Source: an uncultured Clostridia bacterium (GTDB lineage Bacteria; Bacillota; Clostridia; TANB77; CAG-508). From it: 64,000 nt of DNA. Where the stretch lies: contig CALXBY010000001.1 of the NCBI GenBank assembly GCA_944386675.1, positions 136,486 through 200,485 of the forward strand. Direction: 5' to 3'. The position numbers and the translations under genes were made by a program. Under the pieces are notes generated by a model. The model made no database searches. It had not been told where the DNA came from and saw only the letters and a list, made by a program, of their open reading frames with translations. Of the stretch, positions 19,041 through 28,907 are shown piece by piece; the stretch's first letter is position 1, and each line of letters opens with the position of its first letter.

Positions 19041-19796
19041 ATGAATAAAAAATTTGGAATTTTTATAATAATTGCTCTACTCATATTAATTGGAATCGGT
19101 ATCTATGTCTATGTAAAAAATACTACCACTGAAAGTCCATCTTCTTATGAAGCAAATAAAACAGCAACAGAGCAAAATACCAATAATGCCAATAATCAAA
19201 ATTCTGTAGAAAATTCTTCTAATGAAACAAATACAACAAATGAAGCTTCCAATACACAAGCAAGTAATCAGACAAATAACCAAGAAAATGTATCAACACC
19301 TCCAGAAAATACACCTCAAAACAATCAACCATCTCAAGCCTTAGATAAACAAATTGCTACGTATTCTACTAAAATTTATTCTACAGATGCAAATAGAACA
19401 AAAAATATGCAAATAACTAGTAATACATTAAATGAAACGATTGTAAAAGCAGGAACTACTTTTTCCTTTTGTAATACTGTTGGTCCTGCTACTAGTAGTA
19501 AAGGGTATGTAGAAGCTGATATTTTTGATAACAACGGTAATAAGAAAAAAGGAATTGGCGGTGGTAATTGTCAAATAAGTAGTACTTTATATAATGCTGT
19601 CTTAGCCGTCCCTAATTTAGTAGTAACAGAAAGACACCCTCACAGTAATTATGTGCCATATGTAGCACAAGGTAAAGATGCTGCAGTAGCTTATGGTAGC
19701 TATGACTTAAAATTTAGAAATGATACTGGAAAAGATGTGAAAATTGCTTCATCTGTTGCTAATGGTTTAGTAACAATTACTTTATTTTCTAATTAG
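19041..19796 (+). CDS. VanW family protein, membrane-anchored
   Basis: 251 residues from ATG 19041 (GGGTG site); the frame extends upstream but without an SD. An N-terminal membrane anchor (FGIFIIIALLILIGIGIYVYV) is followed by an about 80-residue Asn/Gln/Thr-rich linker. The VanW domain follows, with TFSFCNTVGPATSSKGY, GIGGGNCQISSTLYNAVL and RHPHSNYVPY. VanW proteins are extracellular and probably bind or modify peptidoglycan, with unknown chemistry. The low-complexity linker likely spans the wall. Confidence 0.85.
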   Translation: MNKKFGIFIIIALLILIGIGIYVYVKNTTTESPSSYEANKTATEQNTNNANNQNSVENSSNETNTTNEASNTQASNQTNNQENVSTPPENTPQNNQPSQALDKQIATYSTKIYSTDANRTKNMQITSNTLNETIVKAGTTFSFCNTVGPATSSKGYVEADIFDNNGNKKKGIGGGNCQISSTLYNAVLAVPNLVVTERHPHSNYVPYVAQGKDAAVAYGSYDLKFRNDTGKDVKIASSVANGLVTITLFSN

Positions 19797-19841
19797 ACAT
19801 AAATTGAAAGTTCTCTTAATATCATTTAAAAAGGTGGTATC

Positions 19842-21357
19842 TTGAGAAAAACAAAATTATTTTTGATTAATGGTATTATTTTAACCATAACTGCGCTTAG
19901 CATGCGTGGTATAGGTTTAATTTTTAATATATATGTAGCTAACAAAGTAGGTTCAGAAGCGATTGGTATCTTTAGTCTGATTATGTCTGTGTACAATTTT
20001 GCAATAACTGTAGCTACTTCTGGAATTGGCATTGCTTGTACTTGTATTGTTTCTGAAGAATTTGCAAAAGGAAACTATATAAATGGTATAAAAGCTGTTA
20101 AAACCTCAATTCTATTTGCAATATTATTAGGCGTTTTGTCTTCAATTCTAGTCATTTTATTTGCGCCTATTATTTCTACAACTTGGTTAAAAAACATGGT
20201 ATCTGAAATTCCACTTTATCTTATTTCCCTTGGTTTGCCACTAATTTCTGTTTCTTCTGTAATTGGTGGTTATTTTTCTTCTGTTGAAAAACCATATAAA
20301 AGTGCGATTTCTCAAATTTTAGAAACAGGTGTAAAAATTATTGCATCTATTGCTTTACTTTATATTTATGATACAAAAGATGTTGAAACAATTTGTATTT
20401 CACTTATTTTAGCTGATGTCATATCTGAGGTTTTTTCATTTAGCTTAAATATTATTTTCTACCTAATTGATAGAAAAAAATACCTATCTAACAAAAGAAG
20501 TTTACCTATACAAATGAAAAAAAAGATTTTTACAATTGCTTTTCCAATTAGTATAACATCTTGCATACGTTCTGGGCTTTCTTCCTTAAAACAATTCTTA
20601 ATTCCTATCCGTTTAGAATTATCCGGAATGTCCTATTCTCTAGCTGTTTCTAATTATGGTATGATTGGTCGGAATGGTTATGCCAGTAATTATGTTTGCA
20701 AATGTTTTAATAGGTTCTTTTAGTGGCTTATTAGTTCCAGAATTTTCGAGACTACTTGCTGGTGGAAATTATAATAGATTAAAAACTGTTTGTGATACAA
20801 TTTTTAAAGTTACATTTATTTTTTCTATTTGTGTTACTGGTGTTTTTATTATATTTGCCAATGAAATTAGTCTTATGGTCTATCAATCTATAGAGGCAGG
20901 TTTTTGGATAAAAATATTAGCACCTCTTATCTTTTTTATGTACATAGATAATATTATTGATAATATGTTAAAAGGAATTAATGAACAAGTAAGTGTTATG
21001 ATTTGTAACATTATTGATTTGTTAGTTACAATTTCCATTATCTTTTTTGTTGTTCCTATTATGGGGATGTATGGATATATTTTGAGTATTTTTGTAAGTG
21101 AGCTTTTAAATTTTACAATTAGCAGTATTCAACTAAAGAAAAAAATTAAGTATTCTATAAATTTTAAAAAATTTATTGTAAGGCCTATTTTTGCTTGTTT
21201 ATTTTCTTATTTATTGATTGAAATTTTACATATTCAAATTTCTTCTTTTTCTTTAAATACAATTATTCAAATTACTTTATTTGTTTTGTTTTATTTGTGC
21301 TTTATGTTTTTATTTAACAAAGAACGTGTTTATAAAAAAATAAAAGAATTCTTCTAG
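19842..21357 (+). CDS. SpoVB/MurJ-type polysaccharide flippase, split by a +1 shift at CGG
   Basis: Polytopic lipid-linked oligosaccharide flippase of the MOP superfamily. TTG start at 19842 after AGGTGG. Frame 0 runs 276 codons to GGT, then CGG (20670-20672), and soon ends. Skipping C20670 and reading GGA gives GMVMPVIMFANVLIGSFSG and the second half to 21357, 504 residues in all, normal for the family. The Gly so produced matches the conserved Gly before Met in this loop (SGM/TGM). It closes at a bidirectional terminator shared with ftsZ. Confidence 0.88.
20670..20673 (+). other. +1 frameshift site GGT-C-GGA in the flippase
   Basis: In-frame CGG followed by A. The P-site codon is Gly GGT, and the new frame starts GGA (Gly), a conserved position in SpoVB-type proteins. 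Confidence 0.85.
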
Positions 21358-21367
21358 AATTCTTTTA
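21341..21367. terminator. Bidirectional terminator
   Basis: Near-perfect palindrome TAAAAGAATTC-loop-GAATTCTTTTA with T-runs in both directions. It separates the convergent flippase and ftsZ genes and overlaps the flippase stop. Confidence 0.88.
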
Positions 21368-21370
21368 TTT

Positions 21371-22360
21371 TTACTCTACTCCAGTCGCAATAACGGTAAC
21401 TACAACTTTATCACCTAGTGAATCATCTGTAATTGTTCCAAATACGACATTTGCATCTTCACTAATTAAATCATTTATCTTACCAATCCCATCATTAATT
21501 TCACTTAATGCTAATTCTGAATTTCCTCTAACATTAAAGATAACACCTTTTGCATTATCAATTTTATTTTCTGTAAGTGCATTGTCAATAGCTTGGTTTA
21601 CAGCATCTATCATTCTGCCTTCACCTTCAGCTTCTCCAATTCCCATATATGCCATTCCTTTATAAGTTAGCATAGTGGTAATATCTGCAAAATCTACATT
21701 AATATCTCCAACAGATGTAATTAAATCTGTAATACTTTTAATTCCTTGTTCTAATACATTATCAGCCATTTTAAAGGCATTAATCACACTCATTTTTTGA
21801 TTTCCAGCAATTTTCAATAATTTATCATTTGAAATTAAAATTAAACTATTTACATGTTGTTTTAATTTTTCTATACCATTATCTGCTCTACTTGACCTTA
21901 ATCTTCCTTCAAAAAGAAATGGTTTTGTAACAATCGCTATCGTTTGAATTCCCATTTCTTGTGCTATTTCTGCAACTACAGGAATAGCTCCTGTTCCTGT
22001 TCCGCCTCCCATTCCAGCGGTTAAGAATAATAATTGTGTTCCTGCTAATAATTGTTTAATATCTTCTTTGCTTTCAATAGCTGCTTTTTCTCCCATGTCC
22101 GGATTTGCTCCAGCACCTAATCCTTTTGTTGTCTCTTTTCCTATTTGTAAAACATTATCCATTTTTGTTTTATTAAGCATTGCAAGCTCTGTATTAATAA
22201 AATAAAATTCAACATCTTTTACTTTATCTTCAACCATTTGTCTAACGGCATTGTTGCCTCCTCCACCTATTCCAATTACTTTTATTTTTGGAATAGATGT
22301 TTTTGTTTCTCCATATATATATCCATAATTGTTTCCATATTTGTTTTCTATTTGTATCAT
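21371..22360 (-). CDS. FtsZ-family GTPase lacking the C-terminal tail
   Basis: Tubulin-like GTPase with GIGGGGNNAV, the tubulin signature GGGTGTGA and the T7 loop region. The GTPase and activation domains are complete, but the protein ends at VVVTVIATGVE (329 residues). That is where other FtsZ proteins enter the linker and the C-terminal peptide that binds FtsA, SepF and ZipA. N-terminal residues 1-22 form an unusual Asn/Tyr/Gly stretch. It could be the main FtsZ of a reduced divisome or a paralogue. AAGG site before the ATG. Confidence 0.9.
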   Translation of the reverse strand: MIQIENKYGNNYGYIYGETKTSIPKIKVIGIGGGGNNAVRQMVEDKVKDVEFYFINTELAMLNKTKMDNVLQIGKETTKGLGAGANPDMGEKAAIESKEDIKQLLAGTQLLFLTAGMGGGTGTGAIPVVAEIAQEMGIQTIAIVTKPFLFEGRLRSSRADNGIEKLKQHVNSLILISNDKLLKIAGNQKMSVINAFKMADNVLEQGIKSITDLITSVGDINVDFADITTMLTYKGMAYMGIGEAEGEGRMIDAVNQAIDNALTENKIDNAKGVIFNVRGNSELALSEINDGIGKINDLISEDANVVFGTITDDSLGDKVVVTVIATGVE

Positions 22361-22547
22361 TTTTCGTACCTTCCTTTTCCTGATTTACTTTTGTATGTGT
22401 CGTTTAGTATTATACATTTTCCTTTTCAAATTTTCAATAGTAATTTTCACTTTTTTGAAAAATTGTTTGTTGCGAAAATTTGTTCTAAAAACTATTGCAT
22501 TTTTATTTTTTGAATGTTATAATCGTACATATGTTTGGAGGTGTGCT

Positions 22548-23847
22548 ATGGAAATTTTGGATAAATTAAAAATACTTGCAGATTCTGCTAAATATGATGC
22601 TTCTTGTAGCTCTAGTGGCAGTAATCGAAAAAATACGAATGTTGGAATTGGAAATGGGCATGTTTCCGGTATTTGTCATAGTTGGGGTGCAGATGGTAGA
22701 TGTATTTCTCTTCTAAAAATTCTGTTTACAAATGCTTGTATGTATGATTGTAAATATTGCATTAACCGTTCTTCAAATTCTGTGCCTAGAGCTACCTTTA
22801 CCCCTCGTGAAGTTGCTGACTTAACAATTCATTTCTATAAACGAAATTATATTGAAGGTCTATTTTTAAGTTCAGCAGTTATCAAATCTCCTGACTATAC
22901 AATGGAAAGATTAGTTGAAACAGCTTCTATTTTAAGAAATGAATATCATTTTAATGGATATATTCATTGCAAAACCATTCCACGGTTGTAGTCAAGAATT
23001 AATTGATAAGTTAGGTATTTTAGTAGATAGAATGAGTATCAATATAGAACTACCTTCTAATGACAGTTTGAAACTACTAGCACCTCAAAAAGAAAAAGAT
23101 GGGATTTTAAAACCTATGACATATATTTCAAATACAATTAAAATCAATAAAATAGATAAATCCAAATATAAAAAGCAATTTGTTCCTGCAGGTCAAACCA
23201 CACAATTAATGGTTGGTGCCACACCTGAAACAGATTTAAAAATCTTAAAACTTTCCGAAGGGATGTATAAATCTTTAAAATTAAAAAGAGTCTATTATTC
23301 TGCTTATGTTTCCATCAATAATGATAAAAACTTACCTACTCTAGAAAAGCCTCCACTTTTAAGAGAAAATCGATTATATCAAGCAGATTGGCTACTTCGT
23401 TTTTATGGATTTCAAGCTGATGAATTGTTAAATAATGAACACCCTAATTTTAATACATTACTTGACCCTAAATGTGATTGGGCTTTGAGAAATTTAGATA
23501 AATTTCCTATAGAAATTAATACAGCCAATTACTACACTCTACTTAGAATTCCTGGCATTGGCGTCATCAGTGCCAAGAAAATTATTACTGCTAGAAGAGA
23601 ATTTTTACTTGACTTTGAAAGTTTAAAAAAACTAGGTGTTGTTTTAAAAAGAGCTCAATATTTTATTACTTGTAAAGGAAAATATTTTTACCAAGTAAAT
23701 AAATTTAATAAAAATTTCATTGAAACAAATCTACTTTATGAAGAAAGACACACTATACCACAAAAGAAATATGAGCAATTATCAATTTTTGATACATTGC
23801 TACCTACAAAGGAGGATAAAATAAAATGTCTAACTGGAAGCTTATAA
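22548..23847 (+). CDS. Radical SAM DNA modification/repair protein (TIGR03916-like), split by a +1 shift at CGG
   Basis: Radical-SAM protein with CMYDCKYCINR early in the core and a C-terminal helix-hairpin-helix (LLRIPGIGVISAKKI), the layout of putative DNA-repair radical-SAM proteins. The start is ATG 22548 after TTGGAGG. Frame 0 covers 145 codons to CCA, then CGG (22983-22985), and ends at once. Skipping C22983 gives GGT and CSQELIDKLGILVDR, restoring the family's conserved IPG motif, to a total of 432 residues. It overlaps the DUF4130 partner gene by 22 bases. Confidence 0.88.
22983..22986 (+). other. +1 frameshift site CCA-C-GGT in the radical SAM gene
   Basis: In-frame CGG followed by T. 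The P-site codon is Pro CCA, and the new frame starts GGT (Gly), giving IPG as in homologues. Frame 0 reaches a stop at the second codon after CGG. Confidence 0.88.
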
Positions 23848-24587
23848 ATAAAACCTATTTATATGATGGCACTTTCGATGGATTTCTTACCATTGTTTTT
23901 AATAGTTATTCTACAAAAACATTGCCTCAAAAAATCATTTCAGAAGAGGAATATATTCCAAATTTTTTAGATAAAACACAATATATAAATACAAATTATG
24001 AAAAAGCAAAAAGAGTTTTTGACGGTATTAATAAAAATATTTGTTATGAAGCTCTATATAATAGTTTTTATGCGTTTTTATCAGATGGAAAAAATAAAGA
24101 AATATCTATTTTAAAATATTTATGTGATGGATTTGATATAGGTCCTAAAATTAATACCATGCTTACAATTTCCTATGTATTTGCTGTCATCAACATGAGG
24201 AAAAGAGCTTTATCAGAATGTCATAAATTAAAAGGACTTCTTCGTTTTATGGAAATTGGAGAAAATCTATATTATGCTTCTATTCACCCTGATAATAACA
24301 TACTAGAACCATTAGGACATCATTTTATTAAAAGATTACCTACTCAAAATTTCATTATTCATGATAAAAATAGAAATATATGCTTTTTATATAATTCTCA
24401 AGAATATAAAATTATTGATAGTATCAATTTAAAAATACCTGATATTACAGAAGAGGAACAAAAATACCAAGAACTTTGGAAACTTTTTTTCAAGACAATT
24501 GCTATACAAGAAAGAAAAAATGCAAGGTGTCAAATGCAATTTATGCCAAAAAAATATTGGCAGGACTTAATAGAAGAGCCCTATTGA
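23826..24587 (+). CDS. DUF4130 / TIGR03915-like DNA metabolism protein
   Basis: 253 residues with the family opening YLYDGTFDGFLTIVFN and closing segment CQMQFMPKKYWQDLIEE. This family nearly always accompanies the radical-SAM protein upstream, and the pair may repair or modify DNA. Its SD (AAGGAGG) and start lie inside the end of the upstream gene, suggesting translational coupling. Coupling also requires the upstream ribosome to have made its +1 shift. Confidence 0.85.
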   Translation: MSNWKLINKTYLYDGTFDGFLTIVFNSYSTKTLPQKIISEEEYIPNFLDKTQYINTNYEKAKRVFDGINKNICYEALYNSFYAFLSDGKNKEISILKYLCDGFDIGPKINTMLTISYVFAVINMRKRALSECHKLKGLLRFMEIGENLYYASIHPDNNILEPLGHHFIKRLPTQNFIIHDKNRNICFLYNSQEYKIIDSINLKIPDITEEEQKYQELWKLFFKTIAIQERKNARCQMQFMPKKYWQDLIEEPY

Positions 24588-24758
24588 AAGTTACATATAA
24601 TTATGTTATACTCTTTTACACATAAGACTGTGTCTTATTTTATATAAAATTACTATTTTTATTTTACTAAATAGTACGAGAAATTAATTTGCTCTGACTA
24701 TTTTTGTTAACATATATAACATCAATCAACACAAATATTTAGAAATGGAGGAATCGTA

Positions 24759-25217
24759 ATGGCTATAAAATATATTCTTTCTAAGGCAGAAAGTGAAAAA
24801 ATTCGGAATATTCGTTTTTATCAGATAAGCTTTTATGAGGAAAATGGATTTCCCGTTGATAGTAGGAAAAAACGTATCAACTTTCCTAGTCTTGAAACGC
24901 TTCAAGAAATGGCTTTTAACAAGATTTTAAAATCAGGATTTCATGAGATTACACGAGTGTCTCCTAATGAAGCCAATTGTATCGTTCGAGTGTTTAACAA
25001 AACTCATTTTGCTTATGGAGAAGATCCATCAGAAATTCATAATTTGTGTGGATTTAACTGTTTTACAAAAAATTTCAATACTTGGACATCAGTTACAGAC
25101 TCATGTAAATACTTTGAATTAAATTTTTCTAAATGCTTAAACCGTCAATATCTGTGTCAGGATGAATATATTGACTATAACTGTAACTTTTTCGATTGTT
25201 ATGTATGTGTAAAATAA
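24759..25217 (+). CDS. Hypothetical protein (152 aa)
   Basis: Not recognised. AAATGGAGG site before the ATG. The C-terminal half is Cys-rich (CGFNCF, CKYF, CLNRQYLC, CNFFDCYVC), which suggests metal binding. It contains an in-frame CGG (EKIRNIR), so it belongs to the possibly acquired set. Single-gene unit with its own terminator. Confidence 0.55.
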   Translation: MAIKYILSKAESEKIRNIRFYQISFYEENGFPVDSRKKRINFPSLETLQEMAFNKILKSGFHEITRVSPNEANCIVRVFNKTHFAYGEDPSEIHNLCGFNCFTKNFNTWTSVTDSCKYFELNFSKCLNRQYLCQDEYIDYNCNFFDCYVCVK

Positions 25218-25238
25218 CTATTGTCAGAAAAACTTCAC

Positions 25239-25273
25239 AAAATCCAGCAAGTCGGTTTGACTTGCTGGATTTT
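25239..25273 (+). terminator. Strong terminator
   Basis: Perfect 15-bp stem AAAATCCAGCAAGTC/GACTTGCTGGATTTT with a five-base loop, 21 bases after the stop of the 152-aa gene. It can also end transcription from the convergent ABC permease. Confidence 0.9.
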
Positions 25274-25302
25274 ATCTATTATAAGAAAAATAGTAAATTT
25301 TT

Positions 25303-27909
25303 CTAAATATTCTCTTTTCGAATCGTTTCAATAATATTTTGATTCTTTGTTTTTTTGACAGCATAACGCATTGTTGTGAAAATAATTACAAATACAAATA
25401 TGACGGAAATTAAAATAGGTATCATTGGCATTTGATAACTTGTTTCATACACATCTGCTGTAACTGTATAAATTAGATAAGATAAACCTATTCCTACTGG
25501 CAGTCCGAAAATAAGTGCTTTTAATCCATATATAAAGCTTTCATAATTAATCATCCTTCTAAATTCTTTATTGGTCATACCGATTGATTTTAGAATTGCA
25601 AATTCTCTATTTCTAAGTGCCATATTTGTTGTTATTGTATTAAAGATATTTGTTATACCAATAATAGAAATTACTGCTATAAATCCATATACAAATATAG
25701 ATACAATTAAATTCATATTCTTTGCCGCTCTTACTTCTTCTTCAGCATTATAGATACTATCTTTATTCATTCTATCTATTTTCATAATTTCTTCTTGTAA
25801 TTTGTATGGGTCTTCTGCATTTATATTTATAGAAATCAAACTATGTTCAAAATTATTCATCATTTCATCAGAAATTATAATAATCGGATTTGTAGCATCC
25901 CTGAACAAAGAACCTAATGGATATTTGTCAGTTCTCGCAGCAATTTTTATAGTTCCCTTTTCTGATAGGTTTCCTTCCTCATCCTGTATATTATAATATT
26001 CTAGTGTATCTCCCGCATTTAAGTTTAATAGATTTGTTTCTACTCTTTTTACCCCATCTCTTCCATCTTCATATTCATATAAGAGTCTTGTATCACATAA
26101 AATAGCTTTATCTTTTACTTCATCATAGTTTAAGCCCACTTCTGCTACATAATTCCTATAAGGTTCATCTCCAATTGCACATATAATTAGTGCATTCATT
26201 TCAGAATAATATTCAAGTGCTTTTTTTGTATATATTTTTTGATTATCTATGTAAACTTGTGCATCTTTTAAAATCGCATATTCTTTAACCCCCTCTAAAT
26301 TCTTTATTTGGTTGAAATATTCTTCTGATTCTGCATCTGTTTTTGACTGATTTGTATATACTGTTAAATTAATTCTAGAATCTTGATATTCTAAGGAAGA
26401 CAAACCAAATATACTCTCTGCAAAAGCATTCATAGAAATAAATAAGACAATACTTAAAAATATAGAAAATATGGTTGTTCTATATTTCTTCTTACTTCTC
26501 CTGAAATTCTTTCTGGCAATAACACCTTCAATTCCAAAAAGCTTTTTCGTTAATTTATATTCTCTATTTTTTCTTTTTCTATTTCTTTTTAATTTTATAT
26601 CAGAACTCTTCCTAATTGCATCAATTGGAGAAATTTTTCCCGCCCTGTAGCTTGGTCTTATTAAAGAAATAATAATCATAACCACAGAAAGTACAATCGC
26701 TACAATAATTGCTAAACCAGATATGGTTAATTTTAGTTCAAAATTATCTATTAGCGGAGTTGTTCCTGAATTAATAATTCCATTAACAATTGCAAGCACA
26801 ATACCTATTGCCACAATACCAATTATAATTCCTAGAGGTACAGAAATTATTCCTAATATAGCACCTTCAAAAAAGATACTTTTTCTAATTTGTTTTGCCG
26901 TTGCTCCTACACTTGCTATCATACCTAATTCTCTTGTTTTTTCAGTAAGAGATATGCTAAAACTATTTTTTATAACAAAAGCAGATGTAAACACAATAAT
27001 ACCAATCACAATTGCTGCCATAATCATAACAAAATTTTCCATTCGACCACTTTTAAAAACACCTAAATAATATAGTAATTGTTCATTCTCTGAAATATCT
27101 GTTTCAGGAATATTTAAATCATTTTTTAGATATTCTTCAAAATTATATGTTTGTACTGGTTCTTTTAATACAATAGACATATTTACATTTTTTGTATCAT
27201 CAATTTTATCCAATTTTGTTATCATGGTATATCCTGGTGCTGAATAGCTTTCACTATTTAATCTTTCCATAATTCCTACAATCGTATATGTTTTTTTCAT
27301 ATTTGCAACAAAAGTTTCTGGCTCTAAATCATCTTCAATTCCACTTTCTTCTCTATCTAATCTATCTTGATTACTATAATATCGATTAGATTGATTTAAC
27401 TCATATTCTCCTTTATATCGCTTGCCAATATCTAGTTCTATCGTTTCCCCAACATTCCAATCTATTTTTCCATTTTGAATAACATGTTCTGGTATGACAA
27501 TTTCATTCTCATTTTCTGGCAATTTTCCTTCTGTTAAAACAATTCCTCCATTTTGTAGAAGAGTTTCATCATAGGCTTCAATATAAGCATATGGTTTATT
27601 TTCATTTTGTGATTCTTTTAAAAATGCATACCCTATATTTTGAGATATTTCAATATCTTCTATTTTAGCATTATTCTTTAAATACTTTTCATTTTCTTTA
27701 GATACATTCTCTAACTTTATATGATAATTTCCATTTGTTTTTATTTCTCTTTCTATCATAGAATTTTGAAAACTAACCACAAATGTTGTTATTGCACATA
27801 TTAAGGCAACAGATAAAGAAATGCCAATAATCGTGACAATGGTTCTTTTTTTGTTTAATTTCAAATTTTTCAATGTTAATGTATTTAAAATTTTCATATC
27901 TTGTCTCAT
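25303..27909 (-). CDS. FtsX-family ABC transporter permease
   Basis: 868 residues with one helix at the N-terminus, a large extracellular domain, a first FtsX/MacB-type membrane block (about 290-430), a second extracellular domain, and three C-terminal helices ending in LRNREFAILKSIGMT-type sequence. Such permeases with a neighbouring ATPase and two-component system usually export or sense antimicrobial peptides. Either the first ATG or the ATG four codons in, better spaced from GAGGGGG, may be used. Confidence 0.88.
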   Translation of the reverse strand: MRQDMKILNTLTLKNLKLNKKRTIVTIIGISLSVALICAITTFVVSFQNSMIEREIKTNGNYHIKLENVSKENEKYLKNNAKIEDIEISQNIGYAFLKESQNENKPYAYIEAYDETLLQNGGIVLTEGKLPENENEIVIPEHVIQNGKIDWNVGETIELDIGKRYKGEYELNQSNRYYSNQDRLDREESGIEDDLEPETFVANMKKTYTIVGIMERLNSESYSAPGYTMITKLDKIDDTKNVNMSIVLKEPVQTYNFEEYLKNDLNIPETDISENEQLLYYLGVFKSGRMENFVMIMAAIVIGIIVFTSAFVIKNSFSISLTEKTRELGMIASVGATAKQIRKSIFFEGAILGIISVPLGIIIGIVAIGIVLAIVNGIINSGTTPLIDNFELKLTISGLAIIVAIVLSVVMIIISLIRPSYRAGKISPIDAIRKSSDIKLKRNRKRKNREYKLTKKLFGIEGVIARKNFRRSKKKYRTTIFSIFLSIVLFISMNAFAESIFGLSSLEYQDSRINLTVYTNQSKTDAESEEYFNQIKNLEGVKEYAILKDAQVYIDNQKIYTKKALEYYSEMNALIICAIGDEPYRNYVAEVGLNYDEVKDKAILCDTRLLYEYEDGRDGVKRVETNLLNLNAGDTLEYYNIQDEEGNLSEKGTIKIAARTDKYPLGSLFRDATNPIIIISDEMMNNFEHSLISININAEDPYKLQEEIMKIDRMNKDSIYNAEEEVRAAKNMNLIVSIFVYGFIAVISIIGITNIFNTITTNMALRNREFAILKSIGMTNKEFRRMINYESFIYGLKALIFGLPVGIGLSYLIYTVTADVYETSYQMPMIPILISVIFVFVIIFTTMRYAVKKTKNQNIIETIRKENI

Positions 27910-27967
27910 CCCCCTCTTATTAATTTAGAAATTTCTTTACTAAAACACAATTATTTTTCAAACTCTT

Positions 27968-28648
27968 TTACTTTATTTTCTCATCACTAATTAATCTTCC
28001 ATCTTGTATGGTTATAATTCTATCAGCTTCTAAAGCAATATTTTCATCATGAGTAATTACAATTAATGTCTGATTATATTTTTTGTTAGATACTTTTAAT
28101 AAATCAATAATTTCTCTTGAAGCCTTACTATCCAAATTTCCAGTTGGCTCATCTGCTAATACAATACTTGGATTATTTATCATAGCTCTTCCAATAGAAA
28201 CCCTTTGCTGCTGTCCACCTGATAATTCATTTGGTAGGTGATTGACTCTTTTTTCTAAGCCTAAAATATATAATAGTTCATTTAATCGTTTTTCATCTAC
28301 CTTTTGTCCATCTAAATCACATGGTAATGTAATATTTTCCTTTACATTTAAGATGGGAATTAAATTATAAAATTGATAAATTAAACCTACTTGTCTTCTT
28401 CTAAAAATAGCTAAATTATCATTGTTTAATGAATAAATATCTGTACCATTAATATATACTTTCCCATTAGTTGGTTTATCTACACCTCCAATTAAATGTA
28501 ACAATGTAGATTTTCCACTTCCTGATGCACCTACAATTGCAACAAATTCTCCTTTATTTACACTAAAAGATACATTGTCTAACGCAATTACTTCTGTATC
28601 TTTTTTGCCATATTTCTTACTTAAATTTTCAACTTTTAATATTTCCAT
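27968..28648 (-). CDS. ABC transporter ATP-binding protein (MacB/LolD type)
   Basis: 226 residues with Walker A GASGSGKST, signature LSGGQQQRVSIGRA, Walker B VLADEPTGNLD and the H-loop THD. It partners the FtsX-type permease 58 bases downstream. The 259 bases upstream contain A/T-rich inverted repeats and a possible -10 TATAAT, but I can assign no firm regulator site there. Confidence 0.94.
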   Translation of the reverse strand: MEILKVENLSKKYGKKDTEVIALDNVSFSVNKGEFVAIVGASGSGKSTLLHLIGGVDKPTNGKVYINGTDIYSLNNDNLAIFRRRQVGLIYQFYNLIPILNVKENITLPCDLDGQKVDEKRLNELLYILGLEKRVNHLPNELSGGQQQRVSIGRAMINNPSIVLADEPTGNLDSKASREIIDLLKVSNKKYNQTLIVITHDENIALEADRIITIQDGRLISDEKIK

Positions 28649-28907
28649 ATTTCCTCACATTCCTTCCTTTTATTTTCATGAACTATTTTTTATATATAGA
28701 TTATAAAATATATTTTATATTGTTAGTATTATATTACCATAGAAAAGTGACTCTAAAATGACTTTAAAAAAAGAAGAAGAATTTTAAGAATTTCTTAATA
28801 ATTTCCTCTTCTAATAAATTTATATATGCTTTTAGATGGTTTAGGCAGGTTAGCTAAAATTGCCAACCCACCCTTCTTCATGGTCATTCTCCCGGTTAAT
28901 TATCTAA

